Below are positions 18,809 to 27,276 of a stretch of DNA of 64,000 nt, piece after piece. Numbering within the stretch: position 1 is the stretch's first letter; the number at the start of each line of letters is the position of its first letter. A model generated the notes under the pieces. That model was given only the letters and a program-made list of their open reading frames with translations, made no database searches and was not told the DNA's origin. Source of the stretch: JABCYV01 sp963696025 (GTDB lineage: Bacteria; Acidobacteriota; Terriglobia; Terriglobales; Acidobacteriaceae); NCBI GenBank assembly GCA_963696025.1, contig CAVOII010000014.1, positions 1,116,001 to 1,180,000 on the forward strand, read 5' to 3'. The translations under genes were made by a program, and so were the position numbers.

Positions 18809-20155
18809 GTGGGCGATATCATCATCCAGGCTCGTGCCGTCGAGAAGTTCTACGCCCAACCCGACGGAAACCGGATCGAGGTCATTGCTCCTACCGACCT
18901 GGAAGTCACTGCTGGCAAGATCATCGCCCTGCTCGGCCCCTCTGGCTCGGGTAAATCCACTCTGTTGCGAATGCTCACCGGCCTTTCCATTCCCTCGTCA
19001 GGGGATGTGCTTTGGCACGGTGAGTCAATCCAGAATCATGCGCCGAACGTCGCGATTGTCTTCCAGAGCTTTGCCCTGTTCCCCTGGTTGAACGTGCTGG
19101 CAAATGTTGAAACGCCGCTGGAAGCCCGTGGTCTGGGCGCGATTGAGCGTCGCAAACGCGCTCTGAGGATGATAGACACCGTCGGACTCGATGGCTTTGA
19201 AACTGCTTATCCGAAGGAACTCTCCGGCGGCATGAAACAGCGCGTCGGTTTCGCCCGGGCTTTGGTGGTCGAGCCCGAAGTCTTGTTCATGGACGAACCT
19301 TTTTCCGCGCTGGATGTGCTAACCGCTGAAAACCTGCGCGGCGAACTGCTTGAGTTGTGGCTCAGCAAGAAGATGCCGACTCGCGCAATTTTCGTGGTCA
19401 CACACAATATCGAAGAGGCGGTGCTGCTAGCTGATCGTGTAATTGTCCTGGGAAAGAATCCGGGACGCATTCGCTCCGATTTTGAAATTGGATTGCCCCA
19501 TCCGCGCGACCGAAAAGCCGGCCCTTTCATCGAATTTGTTGACTACATTTATCAAGTGATGACCCAGCCGGATCTAGACCATGCACTGCCTGGCAAGCAA
19601 CAGCCGGTGAGCAGTTCTACTCGCGGGCCCAAACAGAAATATCAGATGTTGCCGCATGCCCGGCCCGGCGGCATAGCGGGCCTGCTCGAACTGTTGCACG
19701 ATCGAGGAGGGCGGGACGATATTTATCGACTTGCTGAACCTCTGGCTATGGACGTTGATGACCTCTTGCCCATTATTGAGTCCGCCGCCATGCTGGGTTT
19801 TGCCACGCTCAAAAACGGTGACGTCGAGGTCACTCCTGAAGGGGTAGCTTTTGTTGAGGCTGACATTCTAAGCCGCAAAGTATTGTTTCGCGAGGCTGTC
19901 CTCAAGCATGTTGCGATTCTGCAATGCATTGAGAGCGTCCTGAGAGCAAAGTCAGATCACTCGATTCCCGAAGAATTCTTCCACGACATCCTGGACGAGC
20001 ATTTCAGCCAGGACGAAGTTGAGCGTCAATTCGAAACCGCGATGCTTTGGGGACGCTACGCTGAGATTTTTGACTATCACGCACACGATGGGCGTCTGGT
20101 GCTGACCGAACCTGCTTCTGAGCCGAATCACCATCCTCACGTGCTGAAATCATGA
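18809..20155 (+). CDS. NitT/TauT-type ABC ATPase with AAA-associated C-terminal domain
   Basis: A 448-residue ATPase. I start it at the GTG at 18809, preceded by an AAAAAGGA ribosome site; an upstream in-frame ATG would overlap malQ by 100 bases and add non-conserved residues. Walker A is GPSGSGKST, the Q-loop is FQSFALFPW, the signature LSGGMKQR and Walker B VLFMDEP, as in NrtD/SsuB/TauB transporters of nitrate, sulfonates or bicarbonate. Residues about 290-435 form the AAA-associated C-terminal domain (PF09821 type) often found in this group. Its stop overlaps the start of the permease (ATGA). The substrate is unknown. Confidence 0.86.
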   Translation: MGDIIIQARAVEKFYAQPDGNRIEVIAPTDLEVTAGKIIALLGPSGSGKSTLLRMLTGLSIPSSGDVLWHGESIQNHAPNVAIVFQSFALFPWLNVLANVETPLEARGLGAIERRKRALRMIDTVGLDGFETAYPKELSGGMKQRVGFARALVVEPEVLFMDEPFSALDVLTAENLRGELLELWLSKKMPTRAIFVVTHNIEEAVLLADRVIVLGKNPGRIRSDFEIGLPHPRDRKAGPFIEFVDYIYQVMTQPDLDHALPGKQQPVSSSTRGPKQKYQMLPHARPGGIAGLLELLHDRGGRDDIYRLAEPLAMDVDDLLPIIESAAMLGFATLKNGDVEVTPEGVAFVEADILSRKVLFREAVLKHVAILQCIESVLRAKSDHSIPEEFFHDILDEHFSQDEVERQFETAMLWGRYAEIFDYHAHDGRLVLTEPASEPNHHPHVLKS

Positions 20156-21906
20156 AGAAAACCGGAGGCTTGAGCACTTACTCGCCTTATCGCCTTTGGT
20201 CTTTACTGCCGCGAATCGAACCATCGCATCTGCCTGATCTGTTGATGTTTGCCGCTGGAATCGCACTCTTCTACGGTATTTTGACGGTGGCGCGAGGCTG
20301 GCTCGGTCCCTTCACCCCCCAGGTAGAAATCTCACGCAGCCCGCTGGCTCTGCCTGGTTACGCTGCATTGTCACTACTCCGCATCACTGTGGCTTATGTG
20401 CTGAGTCTTGCCTTCACGCTCGTGTATGGCTACATCGCCGCCTACAATCGGAGAGCGGAGCGCTACATGATTCCGTTGCTGGATATCTTGCAGTCGATCC
20501 CCGTGCTCAGCTTTTTGCCGGGCGTAATGCTGGCTATGGTCGCTCTTTTTCCCAGCCGCCAGTTGGGAGTGGAACTGGGTGCGATCCTGCTCATCTTCAC
20601 CGGGCAAGTGTGGAATATGGCTTTCAGTTTCTATGCATCGCTGAAAAGCATTCCCCGTGACATGCGCGAAGCCGGACGAATCTACGGTTTCAGTTGGTGG
20701 CAGCGCTTCACTGAAATCGAGCTGCCGTTCGCGACCATCGGGCTGGTGTGGAATTCGATGATGTCGGTAGCGGGCGGATGGTTCTTTCTGATGGCTTGCG
20801 AGATGTTCGTGCTCGGCTCGCGAGACTTCCGTTTACCTGGCCTGGGTTCCTATCTGCAAACCGCGGCCAGCGCCGGCGACACCCGGTCGATCCTCTGGGG
20901 CGTGGTAACCATGATCGCACTTATCGTGCTGATCGATCAGTTCATTTGGCGACCCGTGATAGCCTACGCGGAAAAGTTCAAAGTCGAGCAGGTCGAGAGT
21001 ACAGACGTCCCGCGCTCCTGGGTGCTGGATCGGCTGCAGCGCTCTCATAGCCTAGGCATTCTGCGTACGCGAGCGCTGTTTCCGGTGCGCGAGAAATTGA
21101 TGTCCTATTTCGCTCAGCGGCACAGTGCGCCACCCGTCGAGCAAACTTCGAAAGCATGGAAGACGTGGATCGCTCGTGACGTCGGAGTCATCGCTCTGGC
21201 CTTAATAGGCTATGGTGTGGTTCGCGTAGCTATCATGCTGGCCGGGATCGATCGATCTGGTGCCGCAGAGATGACTCTGGGTCTCGGCGCGACATTCCTG
21301 CGGGTGACGGTGACTTTGCTCATCGGAGCCGCGTGGACGATTCCGGTGGGGGTGCTCATCGGCTTCAATCCACGGCTGGCGAGGGTGGCGCAACCGCTTG
21401 CCCAGATTGCGGCTTCGGTTCCCGCGACCGCGCTCTTTCCGGTTGTTCTGCTTATTCTGATTCGCATGGGCGGAGGATTGGGCATCGGCTCCATTCTTTT
21501 ACTTCTGCTCGGGACACAATGGTACATCCTATTCAACGTGATCGCTGGAGCTATGGCAATTCCCACTGACTTGAAGGAGGCTTGTTCAGTTTTCGGCATC
21601 ACAGGCCTGGAGCGCTGGCGCAAGCTGATTCTGCCAGGAATCTTCCCTTATCTTGTAACAGGTCTAGTAACCGCCTCGGGAGGAGCGTGGAACGCCAGCA
21701 TCGTGGCAGAATATTTTCATTTTAAGGGGCAGACCTTTTATACGACTGGCCTGGGCGCTATTATCAGCCGCGCCAGTGACAGCGGAAATTTCAACTTGCT
21801 CATAGCGTCCACCATGGTAATGGTGGCAATCGTAGTAACCGTAAATCGGCTGGTGTGGCGCAGGTTTTATGCGCTTGCGCAGACGCGCTTCCGGCTGGAA
21901 AGCTAA
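20152..21906 (+). CDS. ABC transporter permease, two fused BPD domains
   Basis: A 584-residue membrane protein made of two binding-protein-dependent permease domains in tandem. Each has an EAA loop: one around EAGRIYGFSWWQRFTEIELP in the first half, one around KEACSVFGITGLERWRKLIL in the second. About twelve helices are visible. A single chain can thus supply both membrane halves for the ATPase immediately upstream, with which it overlaps by four bases. No periplasmic substrate-binding gene follows, so the complex is incomplete in this window. Confidence 0.88.
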   Translation: MKKTGGLSTYSPYRLWSLLPRIEPSHLPDLLMFAAGIALFYGILTVARGWLGPFTPQVEISRSPLALPGYAALSLLRITVAYVLSLAFTLVYGYIAAYNRRAERYMIPLLDILQSIPVLSFLPGVMLAMVALFPSRQLGVELGAILLIFTGQVWNMAFSFYASLKSIPRDMREAGRIYGFSWWQRFTEIELPFATIGLVWNSMMSVAGGWFFLMACEMFVLGSRDFRLPGLGSYLQTAASAGDTRSILWGVVTMIALIVLIDQFIWRPVIAYAEKFKVEQVESTDVPRSWVLDRLQRSHSLGILRTRALFPVREKLMSYFAQRHSAPPVEQTSKAWKTWIARDVGVIALALIGYGVVRVAIMLAGIDRSGAAEMTLGLGATFLRVTVTLLIGAAWTIPVGVLIGFNPRLARVAQPLAQIAASVPATALFPVVLLILIRMGGGLGIGSILLLLLGTQWYILFNVIAGAMAIPTDLKEACSVFGITGLERWRKLILPGIFPYLVTGLVTASGGAWNASIVAEYFHFKGQTFYTTGLGAIISRASDSGNFNLLIASTMVMVAIVVTVNRLVWRRFYALAQTRFRLES

Positions 21907-21915
21907 AACTGGCAC

Positions 21916-21946
21916 AAAGAAAAAGCCGGGATCTTTGGACCCCGGC
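21916..21946 (-). terminator. Rho-independent terminator of the XRE gene
   Basis: On the minus strand a GC-rich hairpin (GCCGGG with its complement, nine pairs with one mismatch, loop of four bases; 21925-21946) is followed by TTTTTCTTT at 21924-21916. It lies about 65 bases past the XRE stop. The plus-strand side has no T-run. Confidence 0.72.
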
Positions 21947-21981
21947 ATAGTTGGCAGGTTGCCCGGATAATATCATTTTCA

Positions 21982-22009
21982 CTGTAGGCGCGAGCGCGAG
22001 CGCCTGCAG
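21982..22009. repeat. GC-rich palindrome beside the XRE stop
   Basis: A 28-base dyad: CTGTAGGCGC and its complement (one G-T pair) around an 8-base GAGCGCGA centre. The TGTAG edge and GCGC core recall the repeats at 23316 and 47289, though the loop is longer. Confidence 0.55.
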
Positions 22010-22011
22010 TT

Positions 22012-22551
22012 TCACGCGCTTCTTCTCGGCCGCAGCGTCAAATCCCGAACCTGCGCGAGAACACTGGACATCTGCAATCCGTTCAACTGCGAGATGAAGG
22101 GCATCAGTTCCGCGATAAACTGATCTTTCATCAGTTCGGCGATCTCCTCCTGGCGATTGCGCTCGCCGCCCGAGAGCAGGTCAGGTACGGTTACTTCCAG
22201 GGCCCGCGCCAGCCGCTCCAGTGAAGAAAGGGTTGGCGTGGCCTTCTCATTTTCGATCTTGGAGACGTAAGTCCGCGGTACCAACATGCGCGTGGCCAGT
22301 TGCCGCTGGCTGAGCCCGTTCCGCAGACGTAATGAACGGATCGACGCCGCCAGGTTCAGGTGTCCGCGTCCGTTGCCATTCGTCGGCATCATCTGGGGTG
22401 GGGGCGGCGCCAATACCACTTCCGGCTCGTCTTCGTCTAACGAGGCGCGGCAGCGGCGGCAAAGATCGTTGGAAGTACGAAATTGAACCAGCAGGCAGTG
22501 ATCGCAACGAACGACTTCCCTTGAATCTACAGGAGCAAGGGTGGTAGCCAT
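22012..22551 (-). CDS. Zinc-ribbon plus XRE-type transcription regulator
   Basis: A 179-residue DNA-binding protein. An N-terminal four-cysteine cluster (C16, C19, C31, C34; CX2C-X11-CX2C) looks like a zinc ribbon. Residues about 65-120 are a helix-turn-helix of the XRE/Cro type (LRLRNGLSQRQLATRM then TYVSKIENEKATP). The C-terminal 55 residues may form a dimerisation helix pair. It is transcribed divergently from the HD gene at 22737. The 185-base gap holds a 10-base direct repeat that could be its operator. The target genes are not known. Confidence 0.78.
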   Translation of the reverse strand: MATTLAPVDSREVVRCDHCLLVQFRTSNDLCRRCRASLDEDEPEVVLAPPPPQMMPTNGNGRGHLNLAASIRSLRLRNGLSQRQLATRMLVPRTYVSKIENEKATPTLSSLERLARALEVTVPDLLSGGERNRQEEIAELMKDQFIAELMPFISQLNGLQMSSVLAQVRDLTLRPRRSA

Positions 22552-22667
22552 CTAGGTTTGGGAGTTGCCAGAGCGGGGGCTTCTCCTGGAACCGAAAACA
22601 TCCTGATTCCAACCTGCAGCGTAATCTGCGGTACAACACCTGTGGATGTCAAGCAGATTCTGGTGTC

Positions 22668-22719
22668 AAAACCGGAGTATCTTATTGGAAAAGCAAAATT
22701 AGCAGGCGAAAAACCGGAG
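22668..22719. promoter_or_regulatory. Direct repeat, candidate operator
   Basis: The sequence AAAACCGGAG occurs at 22668-22677 and again at 22710-22719, 42 bases apart start to start, about four helical turns. It lies in the divergent gap between the XRE regulator and the HD gene, the second copy 17 bases before the HD start. A role as operator is an inference. Confidence 0.35.
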
Positions 22720-22736
22720 AAAACAGGTACGAAACC

Positions 22737-23315
22737 ATGAGTGATCGAGAACAGGCGTGGGGGTTACTAACTGAGTTCACCCAATCAGAAAGTTTGCGCA
22801 AGCACGCGCTGGCCGTCGAAGCCTGCATGCGGGCTTACGCTCGCAAGCTTTCCGGAGATGAAGAGCTCTGGGGCATAGTCGGATTGCTCCATGATTTCGA
22901 TTATGACAAGTATCCCAGCCTCGATGACCATCCCTACAAAGGCAACAAAATATTGAAAGAACGCGGCTATTCGGACGAAGTTCGCGAAGCCATCATGTCG
23001 CACGCCGACTTCACCGGCGTCCCACGCGATACTCCGATGAAGAAAGCCCTTTTTGCATGCGACGAGCTGGCCGGATTCATCACCGCGTGCTCACTGGTCA
23101 AGCCGGGAAAGTCTTTGCATGAAGTAGAAGCCAAGTCAGTGCGAAGAAAGATGAAGGACAAAGCCTTTGCCCGCAGCGTAAACCGCGACGACATTGTGAA
23201 CGGCGCTGCCGATCTGGGCGTCGAGTTAGAAGAACACATTGCCTTCTGCATCGAGGCAATGAAGGGGATCGCCCAGGAGTTGGGTTTGGATGGCAACGCC
23301 GCTCGCGTGGGCTGA
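22737..23315 (+). CDS. HD-domain phosphohydrolase
   Basis: A 192-residue metal-dependent HD hydrolase. The first metal histidine is in LRKHALAVE, the HD pair in GLLHDFDYDKYP, and a further histidine in IMSHADFTG. The KMKDKAFARSVNRDDI block is characteristic of a widespread bacterial HD group without an assigned substrate. Proteins of this fold cleave phosphomonoesters or nucleotides. It is divergent from the XRE regulator, which may control it, and convergent with hutH. Confidence 0.8.
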   Translation: MSDREQAWGLLTEFTQSESLRKHALAVEACMRAYARKLSGDEELWGIVGLLHDFDYDKYPSLDDHPYKGNKILKERGYSDEVREAIMSHADFTGVPRDTPMKKALFACDELAGFITACSLVKPGKSLHEVEAKSVRRKMKDKAFARSVNRDDIVNGAADLGVELEEHIAFCIEAMKGIAQELGLDGNAARVG

Positions 23316-23353
23316 TGTAGGCGCGCGCGTCCTCGCCCGTGCAGTGAGGACGG
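23316..23353. repeat. TGTAG-type palindromic repeat between hd and hutH
   Basis: Begins with TGTAG at 23316, then GCGCGCGCG, a TCCT loop and CGCCCGTGC (near-perfect 9-bp dyad, 23321-23342). An alternative hairpin GTCCTC/GAGGAC spans 23329-23351. It occupies the convergent gap and closely matches the element found inside argS at 47289. Confidence 0.65.
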
Positions 23354-23364
23354 GAGAGCCCCTC

Positions 23365-24936
23365 TTACCGCAGCGCCTCCGCAACCTTCCCGCTCGCAAT
23401 CAACTCAGCGATCCGCGCGAAGTCCTGATACATCACACGGTCCCTGTCCATCGTCGGACAGACCGACCGGATCGCCGCATGCGCTGCCTGCCCGCGCTTC
23501 GAAGTCTTGAGTGGCGCCAAAAAATCCAGCGCCTGGGCCGCGGCCATGGCCTCGATCGCCATGGCGTTGCGCGTGTTTTCGACGATCCGTTTCAGCTTTA
23601 GCGCCGCCGTCATCCCCATGGAAACGTAGTCTTCTTTATTGCCGGAAGTGGTGATCGAATCCACTGAAGCGGGGTGCGCCAGCACTTTGTTCTCGCTGGC
23701 TAGAGCGGCAGCGGTGACCTGTGGCATCATGAATCCCGAATTCAACCCTGCGCCCGCGGCTAGGAAAGGCGGTAAACCTTCGTTCAGCGCAGGATTCACC
23801 AGCCGTTCCAATCTTCGCTCGGAGATGCCAGCCAGCACGCTCAGAGCAATGCCAAGGAAGTCCAGGACGAAGGCCACGGGCTGCCCATGGAAATTTCCGC
23901 CGGATAGGACGTCGGAGTCATCCTCAGCGGAGCTTCGCTGCGCCCCGACGTGAAAGACGCCCGCCCCACTAGTGCTCTTGAAAAAGATTAACGGATTGTC
24001 CACTGCCGAGTTGAGTTCAATCTCCATAACCTCGCGGCAATGCGTCAGCGTATCCCGTACCGCGCCATGCACCTGCGGCATGCAACGCAGCGAATATGCA
24101 TCCTGCACGCGGTCACAATCGCGATGCGATTCGCGAACTTGGCTGCCCTCGAGCATCTTGCGCAGATTTGCAGCAGTCTTAAGCTGTCCGGCATGGGGCC
24201 GCGCCTTGTGAATGCGCTCATCAAAGGCGACATCTGTGCCTCGCAGCGCGTCGAGCGTGAGTGCCCCAATTACATCCGCGGAATCCACCAGAATCTCCGA
24301 TGCCAGCAGCGCCAGAATTCCAACCGCCAGCATCCCCTGTGTCCCGTTGATCAGCGAGACTGCTTCTTTCGCTTCGAGTACCAGCGGCTTGACCTGGGCA
24401 CGGCGCAAAGCCTCGGCCGTGGGAACTCGAAGACCCTTTTCGTCCAAACATTCGCCTTCACCGATTAGAGCCAAAGCCAAGTGCCCCAACGGCGCGAGAT
24501 CACCGCTGGCGCCCACGCTGCCCTGCGAGGGAACCATGGGAGTGACGCCACGATTCAGCAGCTCGCAAATCGTGTCGATGACTCTGGCACGAACTCCCGA
24601 ATGGCCTTTGGAAAGGGAGTTGGCTCGCAGCAGCATCATGGCGCGGGTCTCGGCAATCGAAAGCGGTTCGCCCACTCCCGCGGCGTGCGACCGCACCAGA
24701 TTTACTTGCAGCTCTCGAATCTGATCGCCAGCGATACGCACATCGCTCAACTTGCCCACGCCCGTAGTGATGGCGTAGGAGACTCTGTTTTCCGCGACGA
24801 TCGCATCAACTACCCCGCGCGCCTTGTTCACCGCTTCACGAGCGTCTGGATCAAGCAGCACGGGGCGGCGTTCAGCCGCCACTTCCCTCACCTCCGCCAG
24901 TGTCAGACCGGTGCCGTTAATGTGAAGGGCTCTCAA
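23365..24936 (-). CDS. hutH: Histidine ammonia-lyase
   Basis: A 523-residue enzyme that removes ammonia from L-histidine to give urocanate. The Ala-Ser-Gly triad that cyclises to the MIO cofactor is at residues 143-145 in GSVGASGDLAPLGH. Other family blocks are YAITTGVGKLSDV, NGTQGML, EIELNSAVDNPL and SGGNFHGQPVA. Between the last two there are about 20 extra residues encoded by a repeat-like insertion (23917-23940 on the plus strand), so the protein is slightly longer than the usual 505-515. The next two pathway genes, hutU and hutI, lie 34 kb away, so histidine degradation is split between loci. Confidence 0.93.
   Translation of the reverse strand: MRALHINGTGLTLAEVREVAAERRPVLLDPDAREAVNKARGVVDAIVAENRVSYAITTGVGKLSDVRIAGDQIRELQVNLVRSHAAGVGEPLSIAETRAMMLLRANSLSKGHSGVRARVIDTICELLNRGVTPMVPSQGSVGASGDLAPLGHLALALIGEGECLDEKGLRVPTAEALRRAQVKPLVLEAKEAVSLINGTQGMLAVGILALLASEILVDSADVIGALTLDALRGTDVAFDERIHKARPHAGQLKTAANLRKMLEGSQVRESHRDCDRVQDAYSLRCMPQVHGAVRDTLTHCREVMEIELNSAVDNPLIFFKSTSGAGVFHVGAQRSSAEDDSDVLSGGNFHGQPVAFVLDFLGIALSVLAGISERRLERLVNPALNEGLPPFLAAGAGLNSGFMMPQVTAAALASENKVLAHPASVDSITTSGNKEDYVSMGMTAALKLKRIVENTRNAMAIEAMAAAQALDFLAPLKTSKRGQAAHAAIRSVCPTMDRDRVMYQDFARIAELIASGKVAEALR
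23917..23940. repeat. TCATCCT-type repeat fragment inside hutH
   Basis: The plus strand reads GTCATCCTCAGCGGAGC and continues TTCGCTG. This matches, with one difference, the start of the intergenic element at 41281 (GTCATCCTGAGCGGAGC). It encodes part of an unconserved insert in HutH without breaking the frame. Confidence 0.6.
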
Positions 24937-25038
24937 AGGAATCTTCCCAGCCGGGATTTCAAGTCCCAGGTGTTAGGTCTTGGGTTCTGCCGATCTCCGG
25001 GATGGGTTGACACTTGACCCCTGAGACCTGCCACCCAC

Positions 25039-25476
25039 TCACTTTCCTGCCGCCTCCCGGAACGCTTTCAGATATTTTTCGGGCAGCGGCGTCGTCTTCA
25101 TCTGTGCATCGGTCACTATGTGAGTGGTCTCACCTTCAGCCAGCAATGCGTCATCATTGGCTCGCACCAATTCATATCCAAAATGAACTACCGAGTCGCG
25201 AACATTTTTGAGATGAGTACGAACGATTACCTCATCGTCATAGCGGGCCGGAGCCCTGTAACGGCAACGTGCGTCTACCACCGCAATAAACAGGCCATCG
25301 CCCTGTTCCATGTCGCGATAAGCAAAACCGAGTTGCCGTATCAATTCCACCCGCCCGATTTCGAACCAGATAAAGTAGTTGGAATGATAGACCACACCCA
25401 TCTGATCCGTTTCGGCGTAGCGCACCCGCACTCGGGTCTCGCTGATCATGGGATGGTTATTGTCTGCGGCCCTCAC
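25039..25476 (-). CDS. Acyl-CoA thioesterase, YbgC/4HBT type
   Basis: A 145-residue hotdog-fold thioesterase. The catalytic region RYAETDQMGVVYHSNYFIWFE carries the aspartate of the 4-hydroxybenzoyl-CoA thioesterase family. It releases free acid from a short or aromatic acyl-CoA. Its start overlaps the stop of the enoyl-CoA hydratase by four bases (ATGA), which supports the chosen start and coupling; an internal Met at residue 10 is an alternative. In this operon it may relieve CoA trapped as branched intermediates. Confidence 0.85.
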   Translation of the reverse strand: MRAADNNHPMISETRVRVRYAETDQMGVVYHSNYFIWFEIGRVELIRQLGFAYRDMEQGDGLFIAVVDARCRYRAPARYDDEVIVRTHLKNVRDSVVHFGYELVRANDDALLAEGETTHIVTDAQMKTTPLPEKYLKAFREAAGK

Positions 25477-26255
25477 TTAGCGCTCCAGCGCGGTTTCCGT
25501 TTTTCCAGAAACGAAGTGATGCCCTCGCGAAAATCGGCTGTAGTTCGGATGCGTGCATTGTCCTCGATTGCGGTGGCAATCTGAGAGTCGAGTTGAGCCG
25601 CAATAAATCCATTGATGAGTTTCTTTGTGGACTGCATGGACGAGGGACTGTTTTCCATGAGTTGCGCCGCCAGTTCGCGTGCGCGCGTCATCAACTGCTC
25701 GGGCGCAACCAGCTCATTGACCAGACCGAGGCGATTTGCCTCGGCGGCGTCGAACAGTCGTCCGGTCAATAGCAGGTCGCGCGCCATCTTATGTCCAATC
25801 TGCCAGACCAATATGGAAGAAACGATTGCCGGGACGAATCCGATGCGAACCTCGGTGTAGCCAAACTTGGCTTCCGGCACTGCTACTGTGAAATCGCACA
25901 TGGTCGCAAGGCCCGTTCCACCGGCAACTGCTGCGCCGTTTACGGCAGCAATGGTAGGCCGGGGAAAATCATAAAGGCGGCGAAACATGTGCGCCATCCG
26001 AGCCGAATCCTCTACGTTTTCCTGGTGCGTCTTACCGAGCAGGGATTTCAATTCGTCCAGATCCAAGCCCGCACAGAATGCCTTGCCAGCGCCCGTCAGA
26101 ATGACGACCTGGGCGGCAGACTGCTCGATCTCATCGAGGGCGGTGAGCAATTCCTCGACTAGGTGAAAGCTGATGGCGTTGCGTTTGTCCGGTCGATTGA
26201 GAGTGATGGTAGCAACGCCGGAATCGTTCGTAAGTTGGATGGTTGTATATTGCAT
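25473..26255 (-). CDS. Enoyl-CoA hydratase/isomerase family protein
   Basis: A 260-residue crotonase-fold enzyme. Oxyanion-hole segments are GAGKAFCAGLDLDEL and NGAAVAGGTGLATMCDF, and the catalytic-glutamate region is near FGYTEVRIGFVPA. Flanked by HMG-CoA lyase and a carboxylase beta subunit, it could be the methylglutaconyl-CoA hydratase (LiuC-like) of leucine breakdown. That assignment rests on neighbourhood, since crotonases are hard to subdivide by eye. It overlaps the thioesterase by four bases. Confidence 0.85.
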   Translation of the reverse strand: MQYTTIQLTNDSGVATITLNRPDKRNAISFHLVEELLTALDEIEQSAAQVVILTGAGKAFCAGLDLDELKSLLGKTHQENVEDSARMAHMFRRLYDFPRPTIAAVNGAAVAGGTGLATMCDFTVAVPEAKFGYTEVRIGFVPAIVSSILVWQIGHKMARDLLLTGRLFDAAEANRLGLVNELVAPEQLMTRARELAAQLMENSPSSMQSTKKLINGFIAAQLDSQIATAIEDNARIRTTADFREGITSFLEKRKPRWSAK

Positions 26256-26271
26256 TCTCGACCTAGTAGTT

Positions 26272-26385
26272 CTGTCATCTTGAGCGTAATGAAGGATCCC
26301 TACAAGCGGAACATTGGCCGATAGAGATGCTTCGACTACGCAGGACGAAGCGGTTGCGAAGTTCCTGCTCCGCTCAGCATGACAG
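26272..26385. repeat. MITE-like repeat with inverted ends
   Basis: A 114-base element bounded by CTGTCAT and ATGACAG, reading CTGTCATCTTGAGCG at the left end and CGCTCAGCATGACAG at the right. The centre contains GAAGGATCC and CTTCGACTACG motifs. It has no coding capacity and separates HMG-CoA lyase from the hydratase. Elements opening TCATCCTGAGCG are common in Acidobacteriota spacers (recalled, not searched). Confidence 0.7.
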
Positions 26386-26393
26386 GTGATGCC

Positions 26394-27272
26394 TCAATCC
26401 GCGGCCGAGCTATTCGTGTATCTCACACCAATCTCGGCTGTCGCTCTCAGCAACGTCTCTAGAGGCTTAATTGTTGGCAAATCCGCATCACGCTGCGCCA
26501 GTGCCTCGATGACTTTTTCTGTGGGAATGTTCCCCACCAGCGCATCCTGGGCAAATGGACAGCCACCCAGCCCGCCGAGGGCGGAATCAAAGCGGCGGCA
26601 ACCAGCATCGTAGGCCGCCAAGACTTTCTCCACGGACTGCTCGGGACGGCTATGCAGATGTACGCCAACTTCCAGGTAGTCATACTTGGAATGCACCGCA
26701 GAAAACAATTCACGAATCTGCGCCGGCCCCGCCAGCCCGACGGTGTCAGCGAGCGAAATCATCCGAATCCCAGAGGATTCGAGAAGATCGACCGCATCGA
26801 CAACTTCGCCGACGTTCCAGGGATCGCCGTAGGGATTGCCGAATGCCATCGAAATGTAGACAACAGTCTCGAGCTCTGCTTCCTCCGCTTTTCCGGTGAC
26901 CTTCTCCAATTCGTCGATGGCCTCCTCCAGCGTCTGGTGCTGATTGTTCCGCAGAAAAGTCGGTGAGACCGAATAGGGGAAACCCAATGTGCGTACTGCT
27001 TGAGTGTTGATGGCTCGCTGCGCTCCTTTTTCGTTGACCACAATGGCGATGATCTCCACATCATCCGGAGGATCGAGTTCTTTCAGGAGGTCTTCCGAAT
27101 CCGCCATCTGCGGAACGGCTTTGGGTGAGACGAACGAAGCCGCATCGATATGCTTGAAACCCGCGCTGATCAATGCTTTCAGGTAATCAGCTTTGATGTA
27201 AGTGGGTATCTGCCCTTTGAGCCCTTGCCAGGCATCACGCGGACACTCGATTAGTTTGACAGAATCAGACAC
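26394..27272 (-). CDS. mvaB: Hydroxymethylglutaryl-CoA lyase
   Basis: A 292-residue TIM-barrel lyase that splits HMG-CoA into acetyl-CoA and acetoacetate, the last step of leucine degradation. The family signature loop with the catalytic cysteine is present (SALGGLGGCPFAQ), as are the metal histidines in VGVHLHSR and the N-terminal CPRDAWQG segment, where many homologues read PRDGLQ. The Asp-to-Ala and Leu-to-Trp changes there are unusual, because that region holds an active-site arginine-aspartate pair; the Arg-Asp (RD) is kept. It stands between two repeat elements. Confidence 0.88.
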   Translation of the reverse strand: MSDSVKLIECPRDAWQGLKGQIPTYIKADYLKALISAGFKHIDAASFVSPKAVPQMADSEDLLKELDPPDDVEIIAIVVNEKGAQRAINTQAVRTLGFPYSVSPTFLRNNQHQTLEEAIDELEKVTGKAEEAELETVVYISMAFGNPYGDPWNVGEVVDAVDLLESSGIRMISLADTVGLAGPAQIRELFSAVHSKYDYLEVGVHLHSRPEQSVEKVLAAYDAGCRRFDSALGGLGGCPFAQDALVGNIPTEKVIEALAQRDADLPTIKPLETLLRATAEIGVRYTNSSAAD

Positions 27273-27276
27273 TTTT

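Noticed and set aside
24973..25035. Degenerate AGGTCT/GGGTTC-like repeats beside the thioesterase gene
   Set aside because: Short direct repeats of this kind recur in several spacers (also near 1290 and 55490), but they are too irregular to define a unit.
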